Source: Dendrophyllia cribrosa (taxonomy: Eukaryota; Cnidaria; Anthozoa; Scleractinia; Dendrophylliidae). Taken from it: 64,000 bases of DNA. This document shows, one piece after another, positions 1 through 12,297 of the stretch. Location: NCBI GenBank assembly GCA_024195265.1, contig JAJLRJ010000011.1, positions 24,664,527 through 24,728,526 of the forward strand, in the 5' to 3' direction. Below the pieces are notes generated by a model. It was not told the origin of the DNA. It was given only the letters and a program-made list of their open reading frames with translations, and made no database searches. The translations under genes and the position numbers were made by a program. Numbering within the stretch: the first letter of the stretch is position 1; each line of letters starts with the position of its first letter.

Positions 1-3000
1 GGGGTGATTGGCGAGTCTGTAATATCATCCCCCGGCCCATCTGCACAGGCCTCCATTGCAAATCCTTTTGGTCTTAACCCCTGTTGTTGTTGATGCTGCT
101 GTTGCACTTGCGCTGCACATGTGCGAGAACCAGGTGTTTGACGTCTGAAGGGCGCTTGAGCCTAGATAGAAAAGCAGATGAAGTCAGACTAAAGAAACCT
201 TGCTCTGATTAATTAATAAAGACAATTTTTTATTAAAAAGGATAGGGCTGTTTGTCAGTAGTTCATATTAAAGAAAAAAATCATTTGAAATTTGCTCTTT
301 CCAGGACATTTCAACAGGCAGAAGGTTGTGTTTGTAATACATTCATCAGCCATTGTATTACTCTGCACAGGAGTCACAAGGAGGCCTAAAAACCTTATCA
401 CTTATACAATGTAACACTTTTTGAGCTTCAACATCTTAATGTGTTCAACTGAGGACACTATCATGGGTGATTTCAAGTCCTAGAGGTACATATATTTTAT
501 TCAATATAAAGTCTAAATTCTCAAACATCACAATCTCACACTGGTCATGGTAAAGTAAGGAGAACTTAGAAATTGGTCACAGCATCAGTTTCTGACCTGT
601 TGTGCTTGTGCTTGTGAGTACATGCGTTCAATGTTCTGCCTCAAACCAATGTGTTCCTTTTTAAGCTGTTCATAGCTCTGAACAACATGATCCCGTTCTC
701 GGGTGATTTTCTGTTGGTCCGACAAGGCCTTTTTCTTCTCTTGTTGTTCCATCTTAAAGTCATTTTCATAGCCTGCAAGCTAAAAATAAAATACCACAAA
801 ATGTTAGAAAAAAAGTCTACCATCCACTGTAAGGCTAATTGGGCAAAAGGGGTGCTAGCAAGTCAGCTGCTTACTCCAGAAATTTGTCTGGTATCATCAA
901 TGTCAAAATTCTCCTTTCTCCTTTCCAATACATGCTTTATAACTTAATTTGTAGGAATGACTACTCTCAAATCAAACACTCAATAGTCCCTGTTTAAATG
1001 ACATTAGCGACAAGAGAGACCAAGAAACTAATAGTGTACTTATTTAGAAACATGACACGGAAACAGAAATCTGGGACTCTTTTACTTTCTTTAGTTGGTC
1101 GATTTACAGACAACCCCACAAGTTTTATGCATTAAACAAACTTCTACATGTACATGCAATAAAATTATGAAACCTGTATTGTATTGGTTTAAAAATTTTC
1201 AGACCAGTTAATTTTTTATTTTCCTTTGTCTCAGATTCATTACAAAAATCAGACTGGCTTGAAACTTTTCAAACTGAATAAAAATTTGAACCACAACATA
1301 TACAGGATGTCATTTTCAGCTACTGGATCTGCAGTCAAAGGTGCTGAACATCAGACCACCAAAATGAGTGTAACTTGTAATTAACACTTTCACTTTTTGA
1401 GTCACACCTTGAGTTATGTTACACGCATGTAGTTCTAACTTGTAAGTTAGACCTGAAATACTGGTGTGTGTGTGTGCGAATAGACCATTTTACAGTTGTC
1501 TTCTTAGTGTCCTGGCCTTTAAGTGGAAGCGAGGCTGAAGTTGACCTTGTTATGATACAGACCTTGGAGATTTTCAGACGTAAATTTAGGTAATTAGCAT
1601 GAGAAAAGCATTAACATATGAAAAGCAGAAAGGTTTGTATCAAAGCAAGGTCACCTCCAGCCTGGCTTCCACTCAAAGGCAAGGTCGCCAAGCACACAAC
1701 TGTAAAATGGACTATTCAAACAAAATTTACAGAGTTACTAGTCTTCTTTCTTCTGGTGCCGTTAATTTTTAAATATTCTTTTCAGTTCATTCTTTCACAT
1801 TTCATTGTAACTGAGCTTAACAATTACCATCTTTCTTTTTAACCACCTCACATGATGCTTTCGACATTGCTGATCCTTGCATTATGCAGGACGCATGTCA
1901 CACTAGACCTAAATGTAGTATATGGCCTAGCTCTCCACGAGTCTCTCGTAGCTTAGTGGTTAGAGCATCTGACCGGTGTATGAACCTAGTATATGGCCTA
2001 GATCTCCACGAGTCTCTCGTAGCTCAGTGGTTAGAGCATCCGACCGGTGTAATGGAAGGTCATACTGTATGTTTGAATCCTGTCAGGGACTCAGATTTTC
2101 TTCTTTGTACTACACTTGTGACACGATGATCATTACATGTTTCTCATTTCATTACCAAGCTTAACATTGACCATCTTTCCTTCTTTATTTTTAACTTTAG
2201 TAAGCAGCTATTGCACATAAGAGTCAAAAAGTTAAAACTTACTGCATCCCGCATCAGTCCATGCTCCATCTTCAATTCCTCAAACTGTTGCTGTTTGTTA
2301 TCGCATTCTCTGTTTAAAGCTGCAAGGTTATTTTGCAGTTCCCGTAATTGCTCATGCAACCTTTCTCGCTCTACTTCATGCTAAGAGTAAAAAGAAAAAC
2401 TGGTTAGCTTCATGAGTACATGTCAATACAACTGTGAACACTGTGAGCTTACAGAGATATTAACAACTCTTACATACATGTAAGGTACTACAGTATTAGC
2501 CTTTTAATATTGAAAAAAATTTGAACTGAATCATACTGCATTGAGAGACCAAGTGTAGAAACTTACTGCATTCTGCATGCGCTCATGCTCCATTTGCTGC
2601 TCCTCGATCTGCTTCTGTTTGTCACTACATTCTTGTGTTTTAGCTGCAAGGTTGTTTTGCAATTCCTGTAATTGCTGGCGCAATTCCTGTAATTGCTGGC
2701 ACAACCACCTTCGCTCTTCATCATACTAAGAGTCAAAAAAGAAAAAAAAACCGGGTAGCGTGAAGAGTTGATGTCAACGAAAGCACATGATTTTCATCTT
2801 TCTTTCTTTTAAGTGAACAGCACTACCTTGCACTTAAATCAAATGAGGAACAGCACTGTGTGGGTGTTAAGGTATGAGAAGGATTCCAACATGGCCGGTG
2901 AGGCTGATCCTGAATGCCATGCAGCTAGGGCTTTGAAAGGGTTACAGCCAACATAATAACGACAATAACAATAAAAAATGTTGTTACCTCAGAATTGCTG

Positions 3001-5239
3001 TCCTGATTATCATACACTTGGCTCATAATTTGTTTAACTTCTGGATATGTTCTTGTCAGATCACCAAGCCCTCTCTTTAAATCCTGTACTCGCGTGACCT
3101 TTTCATCTTTTAAGGTTTGCAGCTCATTCTTGAGTGTTTCATTCTCTGTTACTATGGTTTCACAAAACACTTGCTTGGCATTAAGGTTCCTCTCTAACTT
3201 TGTATTTTGCGCAGTCAGACGTAAAACCTGATTTTTCAATACCTCAGTTTGTTGGTCTTCTTGAACGGCAGCCAATACACTCTTAAGCTCATTAACCTCA
3301 TTACTTTTCATATCTCTTTCGTCCCTCAGTGTCATAATTATTTCATGAAGTTCTCTGTTTTCCTGGGAAGACAAATTAGCAAAATAATTTGAAATGAAAT
3401 CTTTTTAAACTACATGTACATGTGTATTGATTTTTTGAGAACTAATATCAAAGATGAACAATAATTTATTCTTGTGATATTACTGTATAATAACAATAGA
3501 AATGTTGCACAATATCTGGACAAATTAAGTCTCAAATTAGAGTTCTTCACAAACACAGTGCTTACAGGCAGAAAGTGCATATTCCGGTAATTTGTAATGT
3601 CAATTATCTATAAATACGTTATGGTATCAAGTTATGCTTCCTTTAGCACGTTTCAATTTCCATCACCCTACAAAGGTAAATGACCCATCAAGCTGTTTTG
3701 TTTTTAGTTTCAACTTCCTGACTGGTTTGTTACCAACTAAAAGATTGGCATCAACTTGGGTCACTTATCATACCAACCATGTGTTTCACTTTCCTGCTGA
3801 TCAAATCTGCCAGTTTCTGTAAAGATTGTCCAGCGATAGACATTTCACAGCCTGACTTGACAACAACTGTTGAAAGCTTAGCTAGCTACTAGTAATTAAC
3901 AACACAAATGAAAAAGTCCTATTTTCTGCTCCCATAAACTCATCAAATAAAATCCAAAAATGTTCCAAATTTTGGATCAAGCCACTTCAGTAGTAATCTC
4001 TAACACATACAATCCCACTTTGCCATTTAAATTCACTAGCCTGCATCCATTGTGTATCAAGTTCTTTTAAAACAAATAAATTAATAATTTATTGAAAAAT
4101 TATTATTTGGATGTGCTTTGCAATCATTTCTCAAAATTTGCCATGTCAGATTTTTTTTAATTAGCCAATACTTCACAGAACGAAAGGAAATTATCATCTT
4201 TCGCGTCTCAACAGACCACGCATCAGATTACAAAAGAAGTATTGTGTACGTGTCACCCCTGCGGACAATTTCGAAAAAACCACCAATGAAACTGCTTCGG
4301 GGAATCCCCTACTCGATGAGTCAATACCTTTTTTATGCAAAAAATTGCTTTCGGTTTCGAAACGACAAAATACATTGTAGTCGTAAATTCAAAGGAAATT
4401 TCATGTGTTTTAGCCAAAATTTCCATATAACAAGTATCTTTTCCCAGGTGGCAACCTAAAATATCAAAAGATGTAAAAAGATTAACTTAGAAAACAGCGC
4501 GTCAGATAGATGCTTGCGAAGCATATTTTATACAATACGTGCTCAACGCCTGTCGGAGGTCAGTGGTTTTGGCGGGCGGGGAAAATTCCCGAATTATATA
4601 AAAAGACCTTACAATACAAGCAAAAGAAAATGAAAAATTTGTAAAATACCTTCGATTTTAAATTCCCCACAGAAAAAAGCAAAGCGGTGCTTTTTGCCTA
4701 TCTTAGATAAAATAGTGGTAAACGTCATAATGAGTGTGCAAAAGCAGACACTTCCCTTCTTCTTCGATTCGCTCCACTAACTCACAGCCGTAAACAAATA
4801 TTCAACGAATTTTTTCACGACAAAGCAAATTTTCAATACTTACAACTGCTAAGTCCACGCCATTTGGTCCTCTATTCGTTAAATGGTCTAATGCCTGTCT
4901 TAGTTTTGTGTTTTCTCGAGTAAGAGCCTCTAAAACTTTCTTCGATACTCCTGGCGTAACGATGGCGCCGGCGCCATGACCAGCGAGCGTTTGTCCATTA
5001 CCCGCTAGAACACTTAGTTGAGTTATTCTGTTCTCTGCTCTCGCTAGGGAACTTTGTAATCGTTCATTTTTGTCTGCCATAGACTTCAATTCTTGCTCTT
5101 TCTTTTGTAACTGAACTCCCAGATTTTGAACTCCCGTAAGTTGCGACGCCATTTTCTTTCTCTCAGAGACCACAACTAACAACGTGTGGCGAAGGCGATG
5201 ATTTTCTGCCTTCATGGCATCTAGATTGTCCTGCAACAT
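1..5239 (-). CDS. Coiled-coil adaptor with UBAN-like segment (NEMO/optineurin/TNIP-like), six exons, 3' end outside window
   Basis: Exons on the minus strand are 5239-4844, 3362-2988, 2725-2567, 2380-2243, 779-597 and 161 to beyond 1. All have GT/AG borders and phase-0 junctions, giving over 470 residues. The protein is almost wholly heptad-rich coiled coil with Gln/Glu/Lys/Leu. Residues about 359-400 (exon 5) contain Y-E-N-D-F followed by Glu/Lys-rich heptads. This resembles the Y-x-x-D-F-x-x-E core of the UBAN (CC2-LZ) ubiquitin-binding coiled coil of NEMO, optineurin and ABIN proteins, which bind linear or K63 ubiquitin in NF-kappaB signalling. Exon 6 starts A-Q-A-P and turns Gln- and Pro-rich. 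The start at 5239 (M-L-Q-D-N) is chosen because a TATA box lies about 100 bp upstream; a longer open frame to 5434 would cross that TATA box. It is paralogous to the plus-strand gene at 17.1-26.9 kb. Exon structure is well supported; family assignment is by motif only. Confidence 0.72.
1478..1717. repeat. MITE with about 75-bp inverted arms
   Basis: The left arm starts GAATAGACCATTTTACAG and the right arm is its imperfect inverse, ending at 1717. It lies in an intron of the minus-strand coiled-coil gene. No coding capacity. Confidence 0.65.
1939..2100 (+). repeat. tRNA-derived SINE fragment with a 71-bp partial tandem duplication
   Basis: A tRNA-like A box (TAGCTCAGTGGTTAGAGCAT) is followed by a B-box-like GTTTGAATCC and the tail CAGGGACTCAGATTTT. 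The first 45 bp also occur 71 bp upstream (1939 against 2010). This is the widespread tRNA-derived SINE type of scleractinians, not a functional tRNA. The two overlapping ORFs here are translations of the SINE. Confidence 0.7.
4299..4309. promoter_or_regulatory. Perfect kappaB-like palindrome GGGGAATCCCC
   Basis: An 11-bp perfect palindrome matching the NF-kappaB consensus lies in the first intron of the minus-strand UBAN-like gene. The same 11 bases recur at 12936-12946. A looser GGGGAAAATTCCC (4579-4590 region) followed by TATATAAAA lies 280 bp further on. Confidence 0.45.
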
Positions 5240-5337
5240 TTTTAAACCAGAAATGAAATACGGTTTGGCGAAAACTGCCGACAATTGTATTCGAGATCTC
5301 TGTGACGCTGTTATTAGAACACTCGACCACACCACGT

Positions 5338-5380
5338 ATTTATATAGCTGATAAGGAAAGAATTCTGCAGGGAAGTTCCC
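5338..5380 (-). promoter_or_regulatory. Core promoter with TATA box and kappaB-type palindrome
   Basis: Reading the minus strand, GCTATATAAATA occupies 5349-5338. The palindrome GGGAAGTTCCC at 5380-5370 lies 21 bp upstream of it. The palindrome fits the NF-kappaB consensus GGGRNNYYCC. The start codon of the coiled-coil gene at 5239 is about 100 bp downstream, leaving room for a short leader. NF-kappaB control is inference from motif and position. Confidence 0.55.
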
Positions 5381-6353
5381 TTTCATCGGTAAAGTCCCTG
5401 ACCACAGGAAACCCAAGGGCATGATCGTATGCACCAGTGCATCGGCGAGAGGGGAACTGGGGAGAGAGAGGATGCCATGCGTAAAAGCGCGAGCCAGTTT
5501 CTGATTGGTGAACGTGTTACTGTCACCGTTGACACAATTGAATTACCAGAAAATTGTGTAATGCGAATAGCCTGGCGTTCCTTTCCTACTCCCCCTCTCC
5601 ATTTTTGCGTCCCCCTCCTCCACCCCCAAAGCCCGGTGAAATCTAAAAAAGATCACGTCCGTTTCAAAATTTGATCACGTCCGTTTAAAAAAAAAATTAA
5701 GCTTGAACTTCAAAGCCTTGAAAGCTCGCATTCAATCGTATTGCGAACCAATCAGAAACTGTAAAGCCTATATTGTGCCTGAATCTGAAAGCCCCTGTAA
5801 AGGACAATGCAAATTGTAACAAATGTGTCAATTTGTTATTTCCTAATATCTTTGATCAAGTATTCAATATCACATTCACACGCAAAAGAAAAAATCCCAG
5901 CTAATTCAGCGTGACACTGCACTGATCAAGGGATAAACCCAGTACAGTGGACTTTTCTGGGAACTGAAACCCATCAGTCAGATCAGATCAGTCTGGCACT
6001 AAGTTTGGACGATAACGTTTCTGAATACGTATTGGATGCGGTACAAAATTGTGAATGGGTCGTCAGGGCTGTTTTCGTTATGCATAAAATTCTGCCTTCC
6101 TTGACGATCGCCCATTATCTAGGGTACATCATCAGACCGGGCTACCAATCCGTTATTGCTTTTATTCGTGTCCAAAGCTTCAAGTGAGTGTTGTTTACAG
6201 GGAGTGATCTTTTGCAAACCTCGGATCCGAGTAAATCAGTAATTCATATAATTTAACTGAAATAGACGGAACGCTGAACCCAACGGCAAAGCAATGAGGA
6301 AAAGGAAACAAAATAATAAAAACTTGAATATCTAAACTAAAAGTGAATAAATG

Positions 6354-6575
6354 GCAAAGGACCGCGAACAAATTTGGGGGAATTGGGTTAGGTTAAAATC
6401 GGTGAGCGAAGCGAGGACTGCGCTCGGCTCGCTTCGCTTGCCGATTTTAACCTAATTCCCAAAAAAGAAGCCTGTTCACAGGCTAGTGTACGTAGGATCC
6501 AGAAAAGATCTAATCAGCCAAAAATGTGAATACAAATAAAGTACTCCAGCAGCATTTTCGTTCGCGGTCCTTTGC
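6354..6575. repeat. Foldback MITE with nested palindrome
   Basis: Ends GCAAAGGACCGCGAAC and its inverse. The interior (about 6378-6464) is a second hairpin centred on GCGAAGCGAG. No ORF of interest. The surrounding stretch 5440-7710 otherwise shows no gene I can support. Confidence 0.6.
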
Positions 6576-7713
6576 TTCTTGTTCTACTATTCTTTTTGTA
6601 TTTGCATTTTATTTTCTGCGTAAGTATTAAGTACAATTCTCCAGTTTAATTTATTGACTTTTGGTATTTGGCATGAACCAGCAAGTTTATCATTGCCCTC
6701 TCATGAATGCCGAACCCCATTATTTGCAGCTGATAATCTTTATAAGCTCCGACAAGTTTACGAGTTCAATTGGCAGACCTGAGTACCTGAGCTTTATGAT
6801 ACGGAGTAGTTCCGTGGTAAAACTGTAAGGCTCAAAGTATTTATTAATGCGGATATTTTAAAAGACTTGACTCAAAAATGCGAGACGCGCTAACTCAGTC
6901 AATATTCTACAGACACTGACTGACCCAGGTGACCCTATAAATTCCCCGGAAGCAACTCCGTGAAGTGTGACAGACTGCATGCACTAAATTATAAATAGCA
7001 CTCCAGTGGTACGATCTGCACGAACCATGCACGTGTCCACCGGACATCAGGGGAAAAACCTGGTTCGGTCATTTTCCCCCTCGGGAATAAAAAAAAATAT
7101 CCGGATTACCGAAAGAAGCTGAAATAGCCTCTGATAGCGGGGGGCTGTTGGACTTTGCGAATATTTTAAACATGATCCCATGAGCTTGCCTGGATGAGTT
7201 GCACGAGGAGCATTAATTTCTGCATTACGTTTTGATTGCGTAACAATTGCTTTTGCAATTTTAGTCTCGGAAGGTCTTTAGTTTGTGTTGTCAGCAGTAA
7301 TTTCACAGCGGTAAATCTGTAGGAAGAAGTACTCTAAAATTTTAAGAACGTGCTAAAAACAGTTCCCTGGCTCTGCCTGGCTGAGTTTGTTAAGAACGTC
7401 TTTATTTTAGCTTTTCTTTTACAATTAGCTAATTAAGTATAAAATAGCGTGTAATAATTTGGTCAGAGTACATTTACGGTCCAACTGAGTCCAAAATGCC
7501 AGGATTTTTGCAAGATTACAGGTCGTTATCCATATACCGGGCAAATATAATAAAATATGTATTATAGTAGCTGCAGCTGCAATTCATTGAGAACTACGAT
7601 TTACTGAAATAATTTTCTGTGAGACCGTTTAATCAGTTCAGTCAAATCGCCCCCAAAACAAGAGCGTCCAGTCCCGCTATCATGCCACGTTATCCCGGCT
7701 CAGCCTCAGCTTA

Positions 7714-8521
7714 AGCCTGCCGCACACTTGAGGAAAGTGCTGAGCAAAATTCTTCGCGAGGTAGTTAGCTCAGCTGTTTCCTCAAGTGTGCGCTGGAGTT
7801 TTTTGTGAGTTTTTCGCCTCGCGAGGTCGTGGGGAAAATATCTGTCGTGTTTGATATTTTTTGCCTCACGAGACAAATTCCTCATCGTGTGCGGGCGCCG
7901 CGAGAATCTGGCTGAGCCAAATTAATCGATTAGCCAATAAAATTGCATGGCGAGCTCACGTGATTTCAAGCTTGACATTCAAGATGGCGGACGACGAGAT
8001 GTTAGAACTTCTCGCAGCTCTTCTTATCCATTTGTTTGTGGTCCACTCAGGATAAACAAAATGTAATATGATTACATTTGTATAACTGCAACTGCCGTAA
8101 TTGATATTAAAACAAAGTTTTAATATTCACTGACTTTTTTTAGAATATTCTTTGGATATAATTTAAATTTAGCATTTTATTAGATTTAATACAGTAAACA
8201 TGCAGCATAGAACTCGACAAGTTTATCCTCTGGGATAGCTTCGTTAACCACACTCCTGTCCGCCATCTTGAATGTCGAGCTTGAAATGACGTGAGCGCGC
8301 CATGCAATTTTATTGGCTAATCGATTAATTTCTCGCGGCGCCCGCACACGATGAGGAATTTGTCTTGTGAGGCAAAAACTATCAAACACGACAGATATTT
8401 GCCTCACGACCTCGCGAGGCGAAAAACTCACCAAAAATCCAGCGCACACTTGAGGAAACAGCTGAGCTAACTACCTCGCGAGGAATTTTGCTCAGCACTT
8501 TCCTCAAGTGTGCGGCAGGCT
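7714..8521. mobile_element. PIF/Harbinger-like MITE, 808 bp, TSD TTA
   Basis: Arms of about 265-280 bp (7714-7990 and 8259-8521) are near-perfect inverted repeats ending AGCCTGCCGCACAC. They are flanked by TTA at 7711-7713 and 8522-8524. A 3-bp TTA target duplication is typical of PIF/Harbinger. Each arm carries shorter inverted repeats (CCTCAAGTGTGCG, CCTCGCGAGG) and ends internally with AAGATGGCGGAC. No transposase is present, so it is non-autonomous. Confidence 0.7.
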
Positions 8522-9269
8522 TTAGACGTTCTTATTTAAAATGAGTGTATTTTTACCGGTACGATGAAGCGAACGCAACTGACTAAATCAAGCAATGACA
8601 AATTTCATATAAATAACAGTCTCGTCTTGTGCAATACTGAATCAAGGGCATTTGGATGACCTTCAATTTCCTATCTGAGACGATGTTGAAATACCTGTTA
8701 CAGATATGCGATTTAACATCTCAAGTGCCGATGGCTTTATTTGTTGTGCATGTGATCTATATCAGTTTTCAAATGCATCATGGCCTTACGTACGCATGGC
8801 AAAACTTCAAAGTCAAGATGAGAGATCGTTCGCCTGTTGGTGTTTAATTCCAAGACTTGATTTCATAGTGTAACTCAAGAAACGTACTCAAAGCTCAAGA
8901 GCTTCACATTTTGCAGAAGAGGCTGCAAAATTAAATGTTTTTTTGTTCTTCATAGGATGTTCGCATTTTTTACAGTGCAACGGGCTGCAATGCAAAAAAA
9001 GTTCCGAAAACGAAAGCAGGTGAATCCCAGTCCGGCTTAGAATAAATATATTTCGAAAAGATAATTCATAACCTGTTACTTGAAATTCGTTCAGCGGCCA
9101 TGAACGAAGAAGACGACTTTGTTGAAGTTAAACGCGTTTAACCGATCAGCAGCTGATTTTAAAATGCTTCAGCTGTCTTTCGTGTGATATGATAGCCTGT
9201 GTAGGATTGGGGGCGCGCGCGAATCGAGTGGAGAGAGCGCGCGTGGAGAGCGTTCGCGCGTCCAAAATA

Positions 9270-9461
9270 GACCTCTTTACTTGTATGTTTTGTTTTCCCA
9301 ATGTAGATCATGTGATGTTACCCTAGAGAACTGTTTCTTTTAAATTTTGTTTTCTTCACGTGCATATGTATGCATAATTTATGAAAAGACAAAGGACAAA
9401 TTCCCTTGAGAACATCACATGACCTACATTGGGAAAACAAAACATAAAAGCTAAAGAGGTC
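9270..9461. repeat. MITE with about 45-bp inverted arms
   Basis: The left arm GACCTCTTTACTTGTATG and right arm CTAAAGAGGTC enclose matching GTTTTGTTTTCCCAATG blocks in inverse order. No coding content. Confidence 0.65.
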
Positions 9462-9462
9462 T

Positions 9463-9900
9463 CCGGGGGGGGGTACTCCCTTATATGACCTATAAGGGGA
9501 CGTGCCGCTGGACAGGGTATGGTTTTTGGCATTTTTGTCCTGAACAGGGTATATAATTTAACGCGAGTCTGTCCTAAACACGGTCTGAATCTGTCCTAAA
9601 CAGGGTATGGTTCCAGTTAATAAGCGCTTGTGGTGACTTTGTATATTCATGCGAAAGAAGGCGAAGTCGTTTTCTTTTCAAAGGATCAGTCTACATTTTT
9701 TTAAAGCTCAGATCAATAACCACGCACAAGCTGTGTCCTAGACAGGGTCCTAAAGTAGAGGATGTTGTCCTACACAGGGTAGGTATTTTCGTTTTTTTTT
9801 TCCTAAACAGGGTCAGGCTCTCAGACCCACAGCGGCACCCCTATATTCAAATATTGGTCAAGTACCTCCCCCCCCCCCCCCCGGGAGAGGTATATTCTCC
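9463..9900. repeat. Interspersed repeat starting GGGGGGTACTCCC with CAGGGTA motifs
   Basis: A G-run with GTACTCCC is followed by repeated GTCCTAAACAGGGT-like segments and ends at a C-run near 9870-9884. A related copy begins at about 20731. No ORF. Confidence 0.5.
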
Positions 9901-10336
9901 CTTTCCCTCCCGTTTCTAGCGCCTGCCACGCGCACACTGACTACTGCACTGGCAGTCAGTGATATACATGTACAGTAAAGCATGTTTTCTTTATATTCTA
10001 TTTTCTCTATGTTTTCTCCAGCTTTTAATTGATTTGTTACCTGCAGCGTTTTCATACTCTGGCTTACTTTGCCTGATCTGCGGTTTCTTTGTATTCGTAT
10101 TTTCAGTATTTGTTTCTTGAAGCCAGTCACTCGGCTCCACTACACGCTGTAACGAGGAAACGTTTAGGACTAATCGATCCCCCGTAAAATCACCCCTCTG
10201 ATCTTTCCCTCACCCCCCCCCCCCCCCCCCCCCCCCCACCTCCCACCCCGCCCACACATACACCCTTTGATGGCTCCAATGACTTGTCCTTAGCCCCATG
10301 ATCATTCACTGCAACACAACATGCTGATATTAGTAC

Positions 10337-10490
10337 AGGTAAAAACGGCAAACTGATCCTTGCGGTAAGGAGAAGAAATTGAGACAGAAGTGAAATTTAA
10401 AAAAAAAAAACAGTTGAATATTGTTTTTCTTATTTCACTTCAGTCTCAATCTCTTCTCCTTGCCTTAAGGATCAGTTTACCGTTTTTACC
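10337..10490. repeat. MITE with about 60-bp inverted arms
   Basis: GGTAAAAACGGCAAACTGAT at 10338 is matched in inverse up to GTTTTTACC at 10490. AGTAC flanks both sides (10332-10336 and 10491-10495), a possible 5-bp target duplication. Confidence 0.6.
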
Positions 10491-10715
10491 AGTACTATTT
10501 CAAGATTTTTACTGATCCAGGTCTACAAAAGATCCGGCACTCTTCATTGGTTTGTCGCTGTGGTTTTTCCGTTATTATAGTTTTTGAATAATGATATTAA
10601 CTAATGAAAACTATAACAATGTGTTTGATTATCAGCAGGCTCGATTATCAGCAGGCTCGATTAAAGCATTGATAGGACAGTTTACCCGTCATGCATGCTT
10701 GCAATTGGATGATGT

Positions 10716-11178
10716 AATAGGCCTTATTCACGATAGCCGCCATGTTGGTGGCAACATTATGATGCAAATTAGCCATGTGCTCTGTCAGGGGGCAAACGAT
10801 GGATAAAAGAACAATTTTCGGAAGATCGGTTCTTTCTAACAGTGAAGCATCCTTGTAAAATCATATTTGAGAACTAGATAGTTGGCAGTTATTTTTTTTA
10901 TTAGAAGTTTGGAATGGTTGCTCTATATCTGACTTGTATTAGTTTTGTTAGCTACGCAGACTGTTTACTTGTTACTAAAGCGACAAAAAGAACTTAAATT
11001 TAAATATATTAACTACTGTAACACTGTAAAATGCATTAGCTCCGAAAAAATATCAGCATAATAAATAATTGGTTTGAAATCTCCCGAGTTTGAGTTGTTT
11101 GCCCCCTCAGAAATCACGTGGTAAATTTGCATAATAATATAAAAACCAACATGGCGGCTATCGTGAATAAGGCCTATT
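10716..11178. repeat. Inverted-repeat element carrying CCAACATGGCGGC ends
   Basis: AATAGGCCTTATTCACGATA with GCCGCCATGTTGG is repeated in inverse at 11145-11178. Both arms also hold TTTGC/ATTATG blocks next to GCAAAC..CCCCTGA. Non-coding. Confidence 0.55.
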
Positions 11179-11341
11179 GGACAGTACGCGTCATTTGCAC
11201 GCGCTATCCTTTTTCCGTGCATGCATCTCGGTCAAAAACACACTCAATTGTTATGTTTTTATTCACCAAAACGTGTAACCATTCAACGTTTTACTGCCTT
11301 GAATTGTGTTATAGTTATGATTAATTCTTTGTTTGCAACCA

Positions 11342-11475
11342 CGTGACAAGGCGGCCATGTTGGTGGTCAATACAATACAATTTTTTTTTTTGCAGAATTT
11401 GCAAGAAAATAGAGTTTAGTTCCCAGTGGAGAGAAACGGTTTTGTTCTTGACCACCAACATGGCCGCCGTGACGT
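11342..11475. repeat. Short hairpin MITE with GGCGGCCATGTTGGTGGTCA arms
   Basis: About 30-bp arms (CGTGACAAGGCGGCCATG and its inverse) surround a short AT-rich core. Different from, but sharing the ATGGCGGC motif with, its neighbours. Confidence 0.55.
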
Positions 11476-11666
11476 TATTAATCATAAAATTAATAAGTCG
11501 TAATCATAAAATTAACAAGTTATATTATACATTTTTTTAAAATAAAACGATCAATTGCGCATTACAAAGAAACATAATAAAGCTAATGCCCTTACTGCAA
11601 TAACAATCGCAACCAGTGATTCGGCCCTAATCGATCTGTAAATCTTACATATATATTTATGTAATT

Positions 11667-12297
11667 TACACCTAATTGCAATAACGTTGTCATAGAAAAA
11701 TAAAACTAATGTAAAAACAAAAAAATGAGAAAAGGCCAATAGGTGGTTTGCAATCAATCTCTAGAGACATAGATAACAATAGTGAAACGAACAAATGCTG
11801 GTGGACGAACAAAAGGAGCTAATGAGAGAACTATTGTTTATGTCCACCAGCATGGCGGCGATGACGTAACATGAAAACCACCTATAGGAATTAATTAGAC
11901 ATACAAAGTATACATTCTCGCCGGATTTTAATAATTCTCAAAGCATGCACAAGAACTATGTTTAAGAACAGGTTTTTGCTCTTTTCCTTTTTCGTAGTGC
12001 AACTGTGCACATGTAGCAGTTGTTCTCAGAGAATAACATCAACCGGGTAGAAATAAATATTGTATTCAGTATTGTATTGTACATGGATGGTTGCCACATG
12101 ATTTCAACTTTTATCTAGGTAAATTTCAAATAACAATAGCCGTTGGACGCTTAATTAAAAATTAACAATAACCGCTGCACGCTTAATAGTGCCGCGTGTC
12201 GCTACGATGATTAAGCTGATTAATTCCTATTTGGCTTTTTTCATTTTTCATTTTTCTTTTTCATTTTTCTTTGACAACGTTATTGCAAGCAGGTGTA
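11667..12297. repeat. MITE interrupted by another MITE
   Basis: The outer element begins ACACCTAATTGCAATAACGT, and its inverse ends at 12297 (ACGTTATTGCAAGCAGGTGT). A related intact copy lies at 57447-57735. The left half is split after AATAGG by the inner element at 11741-11883, then resumes with AATTAATT. Confidence 0.6.
11741..11883. repeat. Inner hairpin MITE nested in the 11.67-12.30 kb element
   Basis: Ends AGGTGGTTT and AAACCACCT, with internal inverted blocks TGCTGGTGGAC / GTCCACCAGCATGGCGGC. Sits inside an older MITE, so it inserted later. Confidence 0.6.

Noticed and set aside
1884..2164. 62- and 81-residue ORFs
   Set aside because: Translations of the tRNA-derived SINE.
5239..5434. 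Upstream in-frame extension of the minus-strand coiled-coil gene to 5434
   Set aside because: It would run through the TATA box and lacks coiled-coil character; the ATG at 5239 fits better.
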